In this document: positions 8,856 to 17,142 of the stretch, piece after piece
Layout of the letters: each line of letters begins with the position of its first letter
How positions within the stretch are numbered: position 1 is the stretch's first letter
NCBI GenBank assembly: GCA_021773015.1
Contig: JAJFKW010000001.1
Location: 1,178,001-1,242,000, forward strand
Reading direction: 5' to 3'
Length of the DNA stretch: 64,000 nucleotides
DNA from: Woeseia sp.
Lineage (GTDB): Bacteria; Pseudomonadota; Gammaproteobacteria; Steroidobacterales; Woeseiaceae
The notes under the pieces: model-generated
What the model was told of the DNA's origin: nothing
Database searches by the model: none
What the model saw: only the letters and a program-made list of their open reading frames with translations
Translations under genes and position numbers: made by a program

Positions 8856-9983
8856 TCAATGGCGAACGGGTAGCTCCAACGTCATCAAATCGCGTCCGGC
8901 CATTGCTTCGCCGTTGAATCCGGCGGATTTGGCCGCCACCTCAAAGTCGTTTGCAGCGAGTTTGCCACCAGGCACCAAGTAGGGCCCATGGGACGGAGAG
9001 TCCAGTGACGGTATGAGATGCGTCATCAGCAGAAACCGTACACCAGTGCGTTCGGCCATCGCTCCCAAGTCAGCGGCATTACTTTGCCGCAGGTATACGG
9101 GTGCTGGAAAACTGCTGCCGGCGCCGGGTGCAAACACCGGATGGATTGTTGAATGTACCAACACGTCCGCGCCGGCCGCCAATTGCTCAACCGTTTCAGA
9201 GGTCGAAGATTCCCGCGGTGGCAAGCGCTTGCTGTTGCCGGCGTCACCTCCGATGACGACGCTGCCCGCAGGTGTGTCCACTCTATAGGCGAGCGATCCA
9301 GCGATATGTGTTGTTGCGATGGCCTTTACACTCACTTCGCCCGACACCCAAACCTCAACGCCGGGTTTCGCCGGCAACGGCAGCGGGACGATTTGCAAAC
9401 GTGCGAGTGCCGCGGGCCCGTCGGCGTGTCGCTGCGCATTCTCTGCGAGACGCTGGGCTATCTCACCGGAGTGAACAAGGGCATCCGCGCTGTGTTTGAC
9501 GAATTGACGACAACTCATGGTGCGAGCGGGGGGCGGCGCCGCGATTCTCACGTCTTCGCTACATATGACGTCTAGCGTGTCGCCGAGAAAATGCCAGCGA
9601 TACTGCAAAAGGCCAACAAGTCCCTCGCTGTGATCTGAGTGTAGGTGTGTCAGAAAAGCGGCATCTATTTGCAACGGCGAAATACCAAGTGACGAGAGCG
9701 CCTCAGTCGTCCCCCTCCCCGTATCGAATTGCAACATTAAATCACTGCAGCCGTTTCCGACGTGGCCGTATCGGACCAGTGTGCCCGACCCAGTCAGCCC
9801 ATTGACAGTGGGCGGACCACCTTGAGTTCCCGTTAGCGTAATTTTCAGACACCGCTCAGAATCGTTCGCAGACTCGTCCTTAACCGGCAAGCTCGACTCG
9901 TCGTCGACAACCGCGGCCGTTGGCACACATGCACACAATGACATCATTGACGAACAAACGATAAACACGAAGAAATGTCGCAT
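8856..9983 (-). CDS. metallo-beta-lactamase-fold hydrolase, predicted lipoprotein
   Basis: This is a zinc-dependent hydrolase of the RNase Z/arylsulfatase-like metallo-beta-lactamase group, predicted to be anchored in the envelope. The ATG at 9983 gives MRHFFVFIVCSSMMSLCAC, a lipoprotein signal with lipobox LCAC (Cys19). The metal motif THLHSDHSEGL is intact, and later family features are VVIGGDAGNSK, LVHSTIH and MTHLIPS. The start lies one base after the stop of the cytochrome/beta-propeller gene (TGAC-ATG), so the two are co-translated. Roughly 375 residues is long for the fold because of a loop insert between about 130 and 200. A lactone, ester or sulfate bond are all possible targets. Confidence 0.87.
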   Translation of the reverse strand: MRHFFVFIVCSSMMSLCACVPTAAVVDDESSLPVKDESANDSERCLKITLTGTQGGPPTVNGLTGSGTLVRYGHVGNGCSDLMLQFDTGRGTTEALSSLGISPLQIDAAFLTHLHSDHSEGLVGLLQYRWHFLGDTLDVICSEDVRIAAPPPARTMSCRQFVKHSADALVHSGEIAQRLAENAQRHADGPAALARLQIVPLPLPAKPGVEVWVSGEVSVKAIATTHIAGSLAYRVDTPAGSVVIGGDAGNSKRLPPRESSTSETVEQLAAGADVLVHSTIHPVFAPGAGSSFPAPVYLRQSNAADLGAMAERTGVRFLLMTHLIPSLDSPSHGPYLVPGGKLAANDFEVAAKSAGFNGEAMAGRDLMTLELPVRH

Positions 9984-9984
9984 G

Positions 9985-11730
9985 TCAGTAACGCAGCGCG
10001 TTCCCAAGTGCCGGGTTTACGCCTCCGCGGAAGCCACCTTGGTCGCGCACAACTCGAGCGTTGCCTGCGGCATCGTAGTGAACCCAGACCAGGCCGTGCG
10101 GATCACCATATTGCGGCATTTGAATGACTGCTTTCTTTTCCCGAGTCGCCACGTCAAATACGTAAATACTGCCCTCACCGTTACTAGTGGCCCACATTTC
10201 TTTGCCATTCGGCGAAAGCAATATATGGTCAACCTCATAACCGGAAAAAACCGTTGCCAGCTGCCTACCGCTATCCGCTGCCAAGACTGAAATCGTCCTT
10301 CCAAAATGACCGGTAGTCTCGCCCTTATTGGCGACCCACAACTCCAGCTCATCCGCCGTTAAACTTGCGCCATAAGGGCTGATGCCGGCAGCCGACGTCC
10401 AGCGAATTTCTCCACTTTCCAAGTGGATCTTGTTGACGTTGGAAGTACCAGCAGCAGTAACATACATAAATTCCTTTTGCGCATCGATAACAATCCAGTC
10501 GCCGCGAAATCCCGCATAGGGATATTCCTGCACTACTTGCCACTTGTCCGGATCAATCTTGGCGACCCAAAACGGCTTCATCGTCGTCAGCACACCCTTG
10601 TATAAATTGATTGCACCGAGCATTCCAGTGGACCTGTGCGATCCGTAGCCAGTTGGCTCCATCAATACGTAAATATATTCGTCATCGGTCCACGCAGTGT
10701 ATGACGAACCACCCAAATCTTCGTCACGAACGCCACCGACAATTTGATCCGTTTCCGGATCCAGCAGCATAATGTCCAAGCCGTTTTCGTCACGCGAAAA
10801 TGTATCGAGCAACAAGAGGCTGTCGCGAAAAATCTGGCCGTGATGTAGGCGCCCACCCATCGTCATCTGTTTTACCGGCTGTAGCGTAATCGCGTCAGCC
10901 TTAATCAACGTCGCCGGCGCATCCAAGGCGCGCATTTGATTCGACGGTTCCGACTTGGGTTTTGAGCCAACGATGTACACGTATTTGCCATCCGCTGACA
11001 AGATCGTAGTGTGCACTGCAGCGCGCAGATTTACCGGCAGCTCGTAACTCGCGATCACTTTGTGTCTTTGCGCATCGCCGACGACTATCTGTGTTGACGC
11101 CGCGTTTTTGGCACCATCTCGGAGCAGAGCGAGATTCGCGGAATTGCCAACGTTTTCGTAAAAATAGGTGCGGTTTTTTCGTGGTTTGAATTTCGCCTTG
11201 CCGGGATCGAATTCGGCAATAATTCGCGATTTGTAACTAGCACCGATTGGACCTTCCTTTGACCGCCGCTGCCAATCTGCAAGTACTGTCTCGAAAGCCT
11301 GATATTGTTCTATGGCGAGGTCGCGCTCAGTTTTGGGAAAGATGAGGTCAGTTTCTTGTTTGGCTTTCGCGGCAACCAACCCCGTTCGAAAACCGTCCAG
11401 AGTTTTTTCTTCCACAGTCATGCCCGCAAGGCTGCGTATGTAGACCGAAATTGCCAGCAGATCTTCGTTCGTCGGCTTGAGCACTTGGCCAATGGCTGCC
11501 ATCTGCGGATTGCTCTTCAATTGCTCGAAAATTTCCGCGGGTGTTGGTCCAGACAACAGCGAAGGACCGATTAACCCTTCGCCATCCTTGCCGTGACATA
11601 CCCAGCATGAGGCATTTTTCTCATACAACGCCTTGCCCTGCGCCGCAATGTCTTCGAGATCGACCTGAGCGAACAGCGGTATCCCCCACAGGCCTAACAA
11701 AACGGGGGCAAATCGAATAATTAATTTCAT
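9985..11730 (-). CDS. exported c-type cytochrome fused to a beta-propeller
   Basis: The ATG at 11730 gives a Sec signal (MKLIIRFAPVLLGLWGIPLF, cleavage near AQ). A small cytochrome c domain follows, with heme motif CWVCHGK at residues 42-48 and a candidate axial Met at about 77. From about residue 190 to the end runs a YVTN/PQQ-like beta-propeller with repeats such as LSADGKYVYIVG, ASLTADELELWVANKG and LSPNGKEMWATSNGEG. The length is 581 residues. A TTG start at 11820 would add a non-hydrophobic leader and overlap the E2 gene, so I reject it. Such proteins sit in the periplasm and could relay electrons, here perhaps from the molybdenum hydroxylase encoded nearby. No PQQ-dehydrogenase active-site disulfide is evident. 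Confidence 0.84.
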   Translation of the reverse strand: MKLIIRFAPVLLGLWGIPLFAQVDLEDIAAQGKALYEKNASCWVCHGKDGEGLIGPSLLSGPTPAEIFEQLKSNPQMAAIGQVLKPTNEDLLAISVYIRSLAGMTVEEKTLDGFRTGLVAAKAKQETDLIFPKTERDLAIEQYQAFETVLADWQRRSKEGPIGASYKSRIIAEFDPGKAKFKPRKNRTYFYENVGNSANLALLRDGAKNAASTQIVVGDAQRHKVIASYELPVNLRAAVHTTILSADGKYVYIVGSKPKSEPSNQMRALDAPATLIKADAITLQPVKQMTMGGRLHHGQIFRDSLLLLDTFSRDENGLDIMLLDPETDQIVGGVRDEDLGGSSYTAWTDDEYIYVLMEPTGYGSHRSTGMLGAINLYKGVLTTMKPFWVAKIDPDKWQVVQEYPYAGFRGDWIVIDAQKEFMYVTAAGTSNVNKIHLESGEIRWTSAAGISPYGASLTADELELWVANKGETTGHFGRTISVLAADSGRQLATVFSGYEVDHILLSPNGKEMWATSNGEGSIYVFDVATREKKAVIQMPQYGDPHGLVWVHYDAAGNARVVRDQGGFRGGVNPALGNALRY

Positions 11731-11788
11731 TGTTGGATTGATAACACCTTGAATATCGTCAAATCGCGAAGTACGGAGCAAAATCCAT

Positions 11789-12982
11789 TCAGAATTCCGC
11801 CGACCAATCAGTTTGTTCAATTATCTTCTTGAGAGTACTAAGGTAAGCCGCCGAATAGGCACCGTCGATGGCTCGATGATCGAACGAATGTGCTAGCACA
11901 CCGACGGGCCGGATTTCGATACTGTCGCCCGCGTCGCTTTCTACGACGGCCGGCCGTTTCTTAACGGCGTCCATAGACAATATTCCGACTTGCGGCTGAT
12001 TGATAATCGGCGCAGTAAATAGCGTCCCAAAAGGACCGGGATTTGACAGTGTATAAGTGCCGCCTTGCAGATCATCCGCATTCAAGTCACCGTTCTTGGC
12101 TTTAGTGCCAAGCGCATTGAATGCTACCGCAAGCTCGGACACACTCAACGATCCGGCGTTGCGCAACACGGGCGCAACGAGACCTTTGAAATCTAGATCC
12201 ACTGCAATCGCCAGATGGATGTCAGCATGCACGAGCAGAGAATCAGTATCCACGCTTGCATTGACGCGCGGAAACTCACGAATCGCCATGCAAATCGATT
12301 TCGCAACGAACGCAAGATAAGTCAATGAATACCCTTTGTCGGCTCGCCATGCATTGCGTTGAGCCAAGCGCATCGCATCCACGGCAGAAAAATCGACATC
12401 GATTGTTTGCAGTACATGCGGCGAAATCGCTTTCGAGCGAACCATATGCTCCGAGGTCATTCTGCGAATTCGATCAAAGGGTATGCGCTCACTGGCACCC
12501 TCCTGAACGTTCGAACCTGCGCGCTGCGAATCAATGAAGTTTTGGACGTCCGCCCGCGTCAATCGCCCATCACGCCCGGTACCGGAAACGTCTGCGGCAT
12601 TAAGGCTATTCTTGCTCAGCAATCTGCGCACGGCTGGCGATAGACGATCGCCCGCCGATTTTTCAGGCATTCCCGAATGTGCCGGTGTGCTCGCAACGCT
12701 GGTTTCGACCTTATCGCCTTCGTTCAAAGTAGCGTCTTCAATGACCTCGCCATCGACCGCGATAATCGCAAGAACCGTTCCCACATCAACCGTTTCACCC
12801 TCGGCGACCAGAATGCTGTGCAATACACCTGCAGCCGGTGCGGTAATCTCGGTAGCCACTTTGTCAGTCTCAACGTCCAACAGCATGTCACCCTTCGCGA
12901 TAGCATCACCCGCCTGTTTGTGCCAAGCGGCGATTGTGCCTTCGGAGACAGTTTCTCCAAGCTGCGGCATTAGGACATCCAT
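11789..12982 (-). CDS. dihydrolipoamide acyltransferase (E2) of a 2-oxoacid dehydrogenase complex
   Basis: E2 is the core of pyruvate-, acetoin- or branched-chain-type dehydrogenase complexes, transferring the acyl group from lipoyl-lysine to CoA in the cytoplasm. The order of domains is standard. A single lipoyl domain carries DVETDKVATEI with the lipoylated Lys at about 43. A peripheral subunit-binding domain (SPAVRRLLSKNSLNAADVSG) starts near residue 114. The catalytic domain ends with the HRAIDGAYSAAYL motif (His and Asp of the active site). The length of 397 residues is normal for a one-lipoyl E2. It follows E1beta by 54 bases on the same strand. The E3 subunit is not encoded here and may be shared from elsewhere in the genome. 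Confidence 0.93.
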   Translation of the reverse strand: MDVLMPQLGETVSEGTIAAWHKQAGDAIAKGDMLLDVETDKVATEITAPAAGVLHSILVAEGETVDVGTVLAIIAVDGEVIEDATLNEGDKVETSVASTPAHSGMPEKSAGDRLSPAVRRLLSKNSLNAADVSGTGRDGRLTRADVQNFIDSQRAGSNVQEGASERIPFDRIRRMTSEHMVRSKAISPHVLQTIDVDFSAVDAMRLAQRNAWRADKGYSLTYLAFVAKSICMAIREFPRVNASVDTDSLLVHADIHLAIAVDLDFKGLVAPVLRNAGSLSVSELAVAFNALGTKAKNGDLNADDLQGGTYTLSNPGPFGTLFTAPIINQPQVGILSMDAVKKRPAVVESDAGDSIEIRPVGVLAHSFDHRAIDGAYSAAYLSTLKKIIEQTDWSAEF

Positions 12983-13036
12983 AGAATTTCCTTATTGTAA
13001 GTTGCAACTAATTTTTTCTGTGGTACCGCGTGAGGT

Positions 13037-14014
13037 TCAATCCGCAAGCCTAACGACGTTTTCCACGATTCTGTCAACGCTGGGTAGCACCGCGTCCTCA
13101 AGCGCATCGGCCGATGGCAACGGAATATGCGGAGTGGTTACCCTGACAATAGGACCTTCTAAGTCCCAAAATAACTCTTCAGCCACAAGCGACGACACTT
13201 CTGCTCCCCAGCCGCAAAGCCGCGGATTCTCTTCAACCGTTACCAATCTTCCGGTTGCCGACACTGACTCAAATATTGTTGTCGTATCCAGAGGAACCAG
13301 CGACCGGACGTCGATAACGGTTGCCGAAATTCCGTGTTTGTCCTGCAATATTTCTGCGGCTTTGAGCGCTTTGGGCACCATCGCTGCCAATCCTACGATG
13401 GTTACGTCGCTTCCTTCGCGTAGTACTTTCGCTTTGCCAAGCGGTTCAACGCATTCACCATCGGGAACTTCCCCTTTGGTTCCATAGAGTGATTTTTGCT
13501 CGAAAAACAATACCGGATCCGGATCGCGTATCGAAGCCGCTAACAATCCCTTGACGTCTGCTGGCGAAGATGGCGCCACGACTTTCAATCCAGGAACTGC
13601 CATAGCCCAATTTTCGACACTCTGTGAATGCTGCGCACCAAATCGAGCACCGCCACCATTCGCGGAGCGAATGACCAGTGGAAACGAGCATTGCCCGGCG
13701 CTCATGAATCGCGTTTTCGCAATTTGATTAACGACAATGTCCCAACAAACCGCAAAAAAATCCGAAAACATTATTTCTGCGACTGGCCGCAGTCCGGTCA
13801 TCGCAGCACCCATCGCTGCGCCCAATATTGCCTGTTCTGCAATCGGTGTATCGCGAACGCGAACCGGGCCGAATTCCGCCTGCAGTCCCTCTGTTGTTTT
13901 AAAAACACCGCCCGCCGCGGCTACGTCTTCGCCAATAAACACCACACGATCGTCGAGACGCATTTCTTGCGAGATCGCTGCGGAAACAGCCTCTCGATAA
14001 CTTAATTGTGCCAA
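13037..14014 (-). CDS. 2-oxoacid dehydrogenase E1 component, beta subunit
   Basis: This is the pyrimidine-binding half of a heterotetrameric ThDP-dependent E1, paired with the alpha subunit encoded 29 bases upstream. Family traits are FIGEDVAAAGGVFKTTEGL at the N terminus, RDTPIAEQAILGAAMGAA with the ThDP-activating Glu, VIRSANGGGARFGAQHSQS, and in the C-terminal transketolase domain VIDVRSLVPLDTTTI and TVEENPRLCGWGAEV. At 325 residues it is full length. The set resembles acetoin dehydrogenase (AcoA/AcoB) and PDH-type E1; the sequence alone does not settle the acyl specificity. Confidence 0.92.
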   Translation of the reverse strand: MAQLSYREAVSAAISQEMRLDDRVVFIGEDVAAAGGVFKTTEGLQAEFGPVRVRDTPIAEQAILGAAMGAAMTGLRPVAEIMFSDFFAVCWDIVVNQIAKTRFMSAGQCSFPLVIRSANGGGARFGAQHSQSVENWAMAVPGLKVVAPSSPADVKGLLAASIRDPDPVLFFEQKSLYGTKGEVPDGECVEPLGKAKVLREGSDVTIVGLAAMVPKALKAAEILQDKHGISATVIDVRSLVPLDTTTIFESVSATGRLVTVEENPRLCGWGAEVSSLVAEELFWDLEGPIVRVTTPHIPLPSADALEDAVLPSVDRIVENVVRLAD

Positions 14015-14043
14015 CTCAATCTCCTAGTACTAGTGCTTGCGAG

Positions 14044-15048
14044 CTACGTCCGCCAAGTTGATGTGCCGTCCGCCCATAAGTCGGTATCGGCAATATCCAG
14101 CGGTGGTGGTGAGCTGCTTCTAGCGGTCGCTTCGGCGGCGTCAACGCGATCACTGACCTCTTGATCAATCGTATCCAGCGTGGAATCGCTGACCCCTGCT
14201 GCCAGTAATTGCTTGCGGTAAGCCGGAATAGGGTCCCTGGCGAGCCATGCCTTCACTTCTTCATCGGGCCGGTACTTGCCAGGATCTGCCCTTGAGTGAC
14301 CGCCATGTCGATACGTCTGCACTTCAAGTAGACTCGGTCCGCCGCCGTCGCGCGCTTTTGCTATTGCAGCTTGCGCCGTGGCGTAAACCAGATCCACATC
14401 GTTACCATCTATTAATATAGGCTCCAAGCCATAGGCCGACGCGCGATCCGCACCTGGATTCTTGACCGCAGTGACATCGCCGATGGGCGTGTACTCCATA
14501 TAAAGATTGTTCTCACAAACGTAAACAACAGGCAAAGACCAGACGGCGGCGAAGTTTAGTGATTCATGGAATGCGCCAATGTTGGTCGTGCCGTCACCGA
14601 AAAAACACACGGCGACCTGCCCCGACTCCCGGTATTGCGCTGACCATGCCGCGCCGGCAGCTATCGGCATATGTGCCCCAATGATCGCGTAGGAGCCCAT
14701 GGCACCGTGTTCAACACTCATCAAATGCATCGAACCACCCTTGCCATTCAAAAGACCGCATTCACGACCCATTAATTCGCCCAAAATACCGGTCATGGAC
14801 GCGCCGCGGACCAAAGTATGGTTGTGTCCGCGATAGGTGCAGAAAGTGTAGTCATCGCTGCGCATCGCCTCACCGAAGCCTGCCGCAACCGCTTCTTGGC
14901 CGAGCGCCAGGTGCGAAGTGCCCTTGACCAAATTTTGCATGAACAGGTCGTAAGCTCGCTGTTCCATCATTCTGCAGGCCTGCATTGAGCGATAAAGATT
15001 CAGCCGCGTCTCCGCATCAGGCGGCGATTGTTGGTCATTTTCATTCAC
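14044..15048 (-). CDS. 2-oxoacid dehydrogenase E1 component, alpha subunit
   Basis: This is the ThDP-diphosphate-binding half of E1, which decarboxylates a 2-oxoacid or cleaves acetoin. The ThDP motif runs from GDGTTNIGAFHESLNF to CENNLYMEYTP. Other family segments are TSHLALGQEAVAAGF, YRGHNHTLVRGAS, GKGGSMHLM and EVQTYRHGGHSRADPGKYR, the last holding the regulatory/active-site loop. The length is 334 residues. The chosen start is a GTG at 15048, because no in-frame ATG precedes the conserved region; there is no clear Shine-Dalgarno on this strand, so the start is uncertain by some residues. It is the first gene of an E1alpha-E1beta-E2 operon. Confidence 0.92.
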   Translation of the reverse strand: MNENDQQSPPDAETRLNLYRSMQACRMMEQRAYDLFMQNLVKGTSHLALGQEAVAAGFGEAMRSDDYTFCTYRGHNHTLVRGASMTGILGELMGRECGLLNGKGGSMHLMSVEHGAMGSYAIIGAHMPIAAGAAWSAQYRESGQVAVCFFGDGTTNIGAFHESLNFAAVWSLPVVYVCENNLYMEYTPIGDVTAVKNPGADRASAYGLEPILIDGNDVDLVYATAQAAIAKARDGGGPSLLEVQTYRHGGHSRADPGKYRPDEEVKAWLARDPIPAYRKQLLAAGVSDSTLDTIDQEVSDRVDAAEATARSSSPPPLDIADTDLWADGTSTWRT

Positions 15049-15082
15049 AGGAGGATCTCGACGGGTTAGTAACCAAAAATTG

Positions 15083-15108
15083 TTAAGTTTTTGTTTTTTA
15101 AAACTTAA
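15083..15108. repeat. AT-rich inverted repeat upstream of the E1 alpha gene
   Basis: TTAAGTTTT (15083-15091) and AAAACTTAA (15100-15108) are perfect inverted copies with an 8-base spacer, 35 bases before the E1 alpha start. It may be a regulator binding site, or a weak terminator for the DoxX gene whose stop is upstream. Confidence 0.5.
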
Positions 15109-15161
15109 TTGGGCCGTTCAATGTCGCGCAACAAATCATTTCATCGACATAGCGGCGATTT

Positions 15162-15186
15162 TACGGTATTTATCGATTATACGGTA
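15162..15186. repeat. TACGGTA direct repeats around an ATCGAT core
   Basis: The heptamer TACGGTA occurs at 15162-15168 and 15180-15186, 18 bases apart and on the same face of the helix. An ATCGAT-centred element (15172-15177) lies between them. The position between the DoxX gene and the E1 alpha gene suggests a control region. Confidence 0.35.
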
Positions 15187-15231
15187 GTGCTTACAGCTTT
15201 ATCGCAGGAGCTAACAACAAAATCGAATTCT

Positions 15232-15621
15232 TCACGGGAATGTCGGAAACAGAGTCAGAAGCAGGAGACCGCCGACAATTGCCAGATTCGCGAGTGCATT
15301 CCGACTACTCTCTACCTGGTCCGCACCCTCTTTGCGCCAAAAGCAATGTACTTTCAGCGTCGCGACAATCGTAAAAATGGCGAGACTCGCAGCGGCCAGG
15401 CGAATTTGCACACCGGCCACCAAAGCCACACCTGCCAACAGGTGTAGGCAAATAGTTGCGGGCAAGAACAACCAAATCGCCGCAACGTCTGCTTGCCGAA
15501 ACTCGGCAACAGCCAGATCGTAATAGCGTGCTTTGTGGATTCCACTGACAAGGAAAACCGCCGCCAGACAGATTCGCGACAGTAGAAACAGAGCGTCATG
15601 CAACACCTCAGTCGTTGGCAT
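15232..15621 (-). CDS. DoxX/MauE-family membrane protein
   Basis: This 129-residue protein has four hydrophobic segments. The first holds SRICLAAVFLVSGIHKARYY, a DoxX-family pattern, and the others lie at about 50-70, 75-92 and 108-127. Family members are small inner-membrane proteins linked to quinone or thiol redox chemistry, although most lack an assigned role. It is on the same strand as the E1/E2 operon but separated from it by 183 bases that hold repeat elements. I cannot say whether it belongs to that operon. Confidence 0.75.
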   Translation of the reverse strand: MPTTEVLHDALFLLSRICLAAVFLVSGIHKARYYDLAVAEFRQADVAAIWLFLPATICLHLLAGVALVAGVQIRLAAASLAIFTIVATLKVHCFWRKEGADQVESSRNALANLAIVGGLLLLTLFPTFP

Positions 15622-15714
15622 ATATCAGTGTATTCTCTTTCTCACGAGACGTTGGGAGCAAAGATCGAGTCAGGGCATCTTACACATTTCGGCAGAAGTC
15701 GCGCGACCTGCCAT

Positions 15715-15728
15715 TTTAATCGATTAAA
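15715..15728. promoter_or_regulatory. perfect 14-bp palindrome, candidate operator
   Basis: TTTAATCGATTAAA is a perfect palindrome in the 299-base intergenic interval between the DoxX gene (minus) and the Gfo/Idh/MocA gene (plus). It fits TTTnATCGATnAAA, a pattern also found at 21285-21298 ahead of the GntR-family regulator gene. I see no gene in the rest of this interval (15622-15920). Confidence 0.45.
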
Positions 15729-15920
15729 CCTTGAAAACCGACATTTTAGCGATATACTGCCAAGCAACGGAAACCGGCCCAATTCCGCTCGCATACTGCC
15801 CCACAGTAAGCTTCGAGCGTCTGTTTGTCCGATTGTGTAATGGAAATGAGGGCGCGCTGGCCGAATCAGCCAATGGCACAATCGAACAGCGCTAACGTCT
15901 GACGAAAAAGGACTGAAACA

Positions 15921-16943
15921 ATGATTAATGCAGCAATCGTCGGCCTCGGCTGGTGGGGAAAGACGCTAGTCGAGGCAGTATCCGGGGTCAGCGACCAGAT
16001 AAAGTTCGTTGCCGGTACCACACGCTCACTTTCCGATGACGCCAAGGCAGTCGCAAAAGAGCACAACTTCGAATTGCGAAAAACATACGATGACATTATC
16101 AACGACCCCGACATTGATGCGGTCGTTCTGGTCACCCCAAATTCAATGCATAGCGGACAAACGATTGCCGCTGCCGAAAAGGGCAAACACGTTTTCTGCG
16201 AGAAACCGTTTGCGTTGACTGAATCGGACGCTGCGGCGGCTGTCGCCGCGACAGAAGCGGCAGGCGTCACCCTTGGCGTAGGATACAACAGACGGTTCCA
16301 CCCGGAGATGAATCAGCTTCGCGAAATGATCAAGTCCGGAGAACTCGGCACAATTTTGCATGTCGAGGCGACCATGACGTTTCCCAATGCGCTGGCACTA
16401 AAGGCTGATGCATGGCGAGCAAGCCGCGATGAAACACCCTGCGGTGGTCTGACGCCTATGGGTGTTCACGCAATTGACGGCATGATCGATCTTTGCGGCG
16501 AGATTGACCAAGTCTATGCGCAAAGTTTTCGCCGAGCAGTCGCCGTGGATGCCGACGACACGACCTCCATTCTCTTTCGCATGAAAGAAGGTATGTCGGG
16601 TTATCTGGCGACCATGACCGCAACGGGTGGTGGATTCAATTTTCAAGTTTATGGCTCCAAAGGATTTGTCAAACTCGAGGGTATGACGCATGTTGCTGGT
16701 GCCTCATCCGAGGAACGACGATATCGGCTATTTGGCAATTGCACCTACAAACCACTAAAGGGGCCAGCAAGGGTTTGGGAGGCACAACAATACGATGTGA
16801 GCCGCGCCGCATTAGACGCATTTGCTCGTGCCGCTCAAGGTGGCGATCCGTACGCTATTACCAATGCCGAAACGATTCATTGCGCTGCGGTTACTGAAGC
16901 CATTGTCGACTCTGCCAATAGCGGCCAGCCGGAAAAAATCTGA
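15921..16943 (+). CDS. Gfo/Idh/MocA-family NAD(P)-dependent oxidoreductase
   Basis: This 340-residue cytoplasmic dehydrogenase has an N-terminal Rossmann fold with AAIVGLGWWGKTLVEAV (residues 3-19). The family catalytic signature FCEKPFALT lies near 92-100, followed by GVGYNRRFHPEM. The C-terminal alpha/beta domain contains GGLTPMGVHAIDGMIDLCG with the His/Asp cluster typical of the family. Members act on sugars, inositols or other hydroxylated substrates. It stands alone on the plus strand with a divergent AT-rich region upstream. There is no evidence of its specific substrate. It is distinct from the LigC homologue at 37342-38286. Confidence 0.88.
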   Translation: MINAAIVGLGWWGKTLVEAVSGVSDQIKFVAGTTRSLSDDAKAVAKEHNFELRKTYDDIINDPDIDAVVLVTPNSMHSGQTIAAAEKGKHVFCEKPFALTESDAAAAVAATEAAGVTLGVGYNRRFHPEMNQLREMIKSGELGTILHVEATMTFPNALALKADAWRASRDETPCGGLTPMGVHAIDGMIDLCGEIDQVYAQSFRRAVAVDADDTTSILFRMKEGMSGYLATMTATGGGFNFQVYGSKGFVKLEGMTHVAGASSEERRYRLFGNCTYKPLKGPARVWEAQQYDVSRAALDAFARAAQGGDPYAITNAETIHCAAVTEAIVDSANSGQPEKI

Positions 16944-17142
16944 GCCAGTAATCTGTCGATGCTGATACGCGACCGCTTGTACGATATCCCCACTCGTGCG
17001 ATACGCTAGGGCAACGCGCTCACTATCTAATTGATTATGGCCGCTTCCCAAATCCATTTGCCGGCTGCCGATGTCATCGTCGTATCACGAACATATCCCG
17101 GGATTCTTTTTAGAAGCCGCTCAATACGGGTATCATTAACGA

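Noticed and set aside
12534-13487. A 317-codon plus-strand reading frame antisense to the E2 and E1beta genes
   Set aside because: It covers the opposite strand of two clear dehydrogenase genes, is rich in Ser/Thr/Ala as expected for an antisense shadow, and shows no domain.
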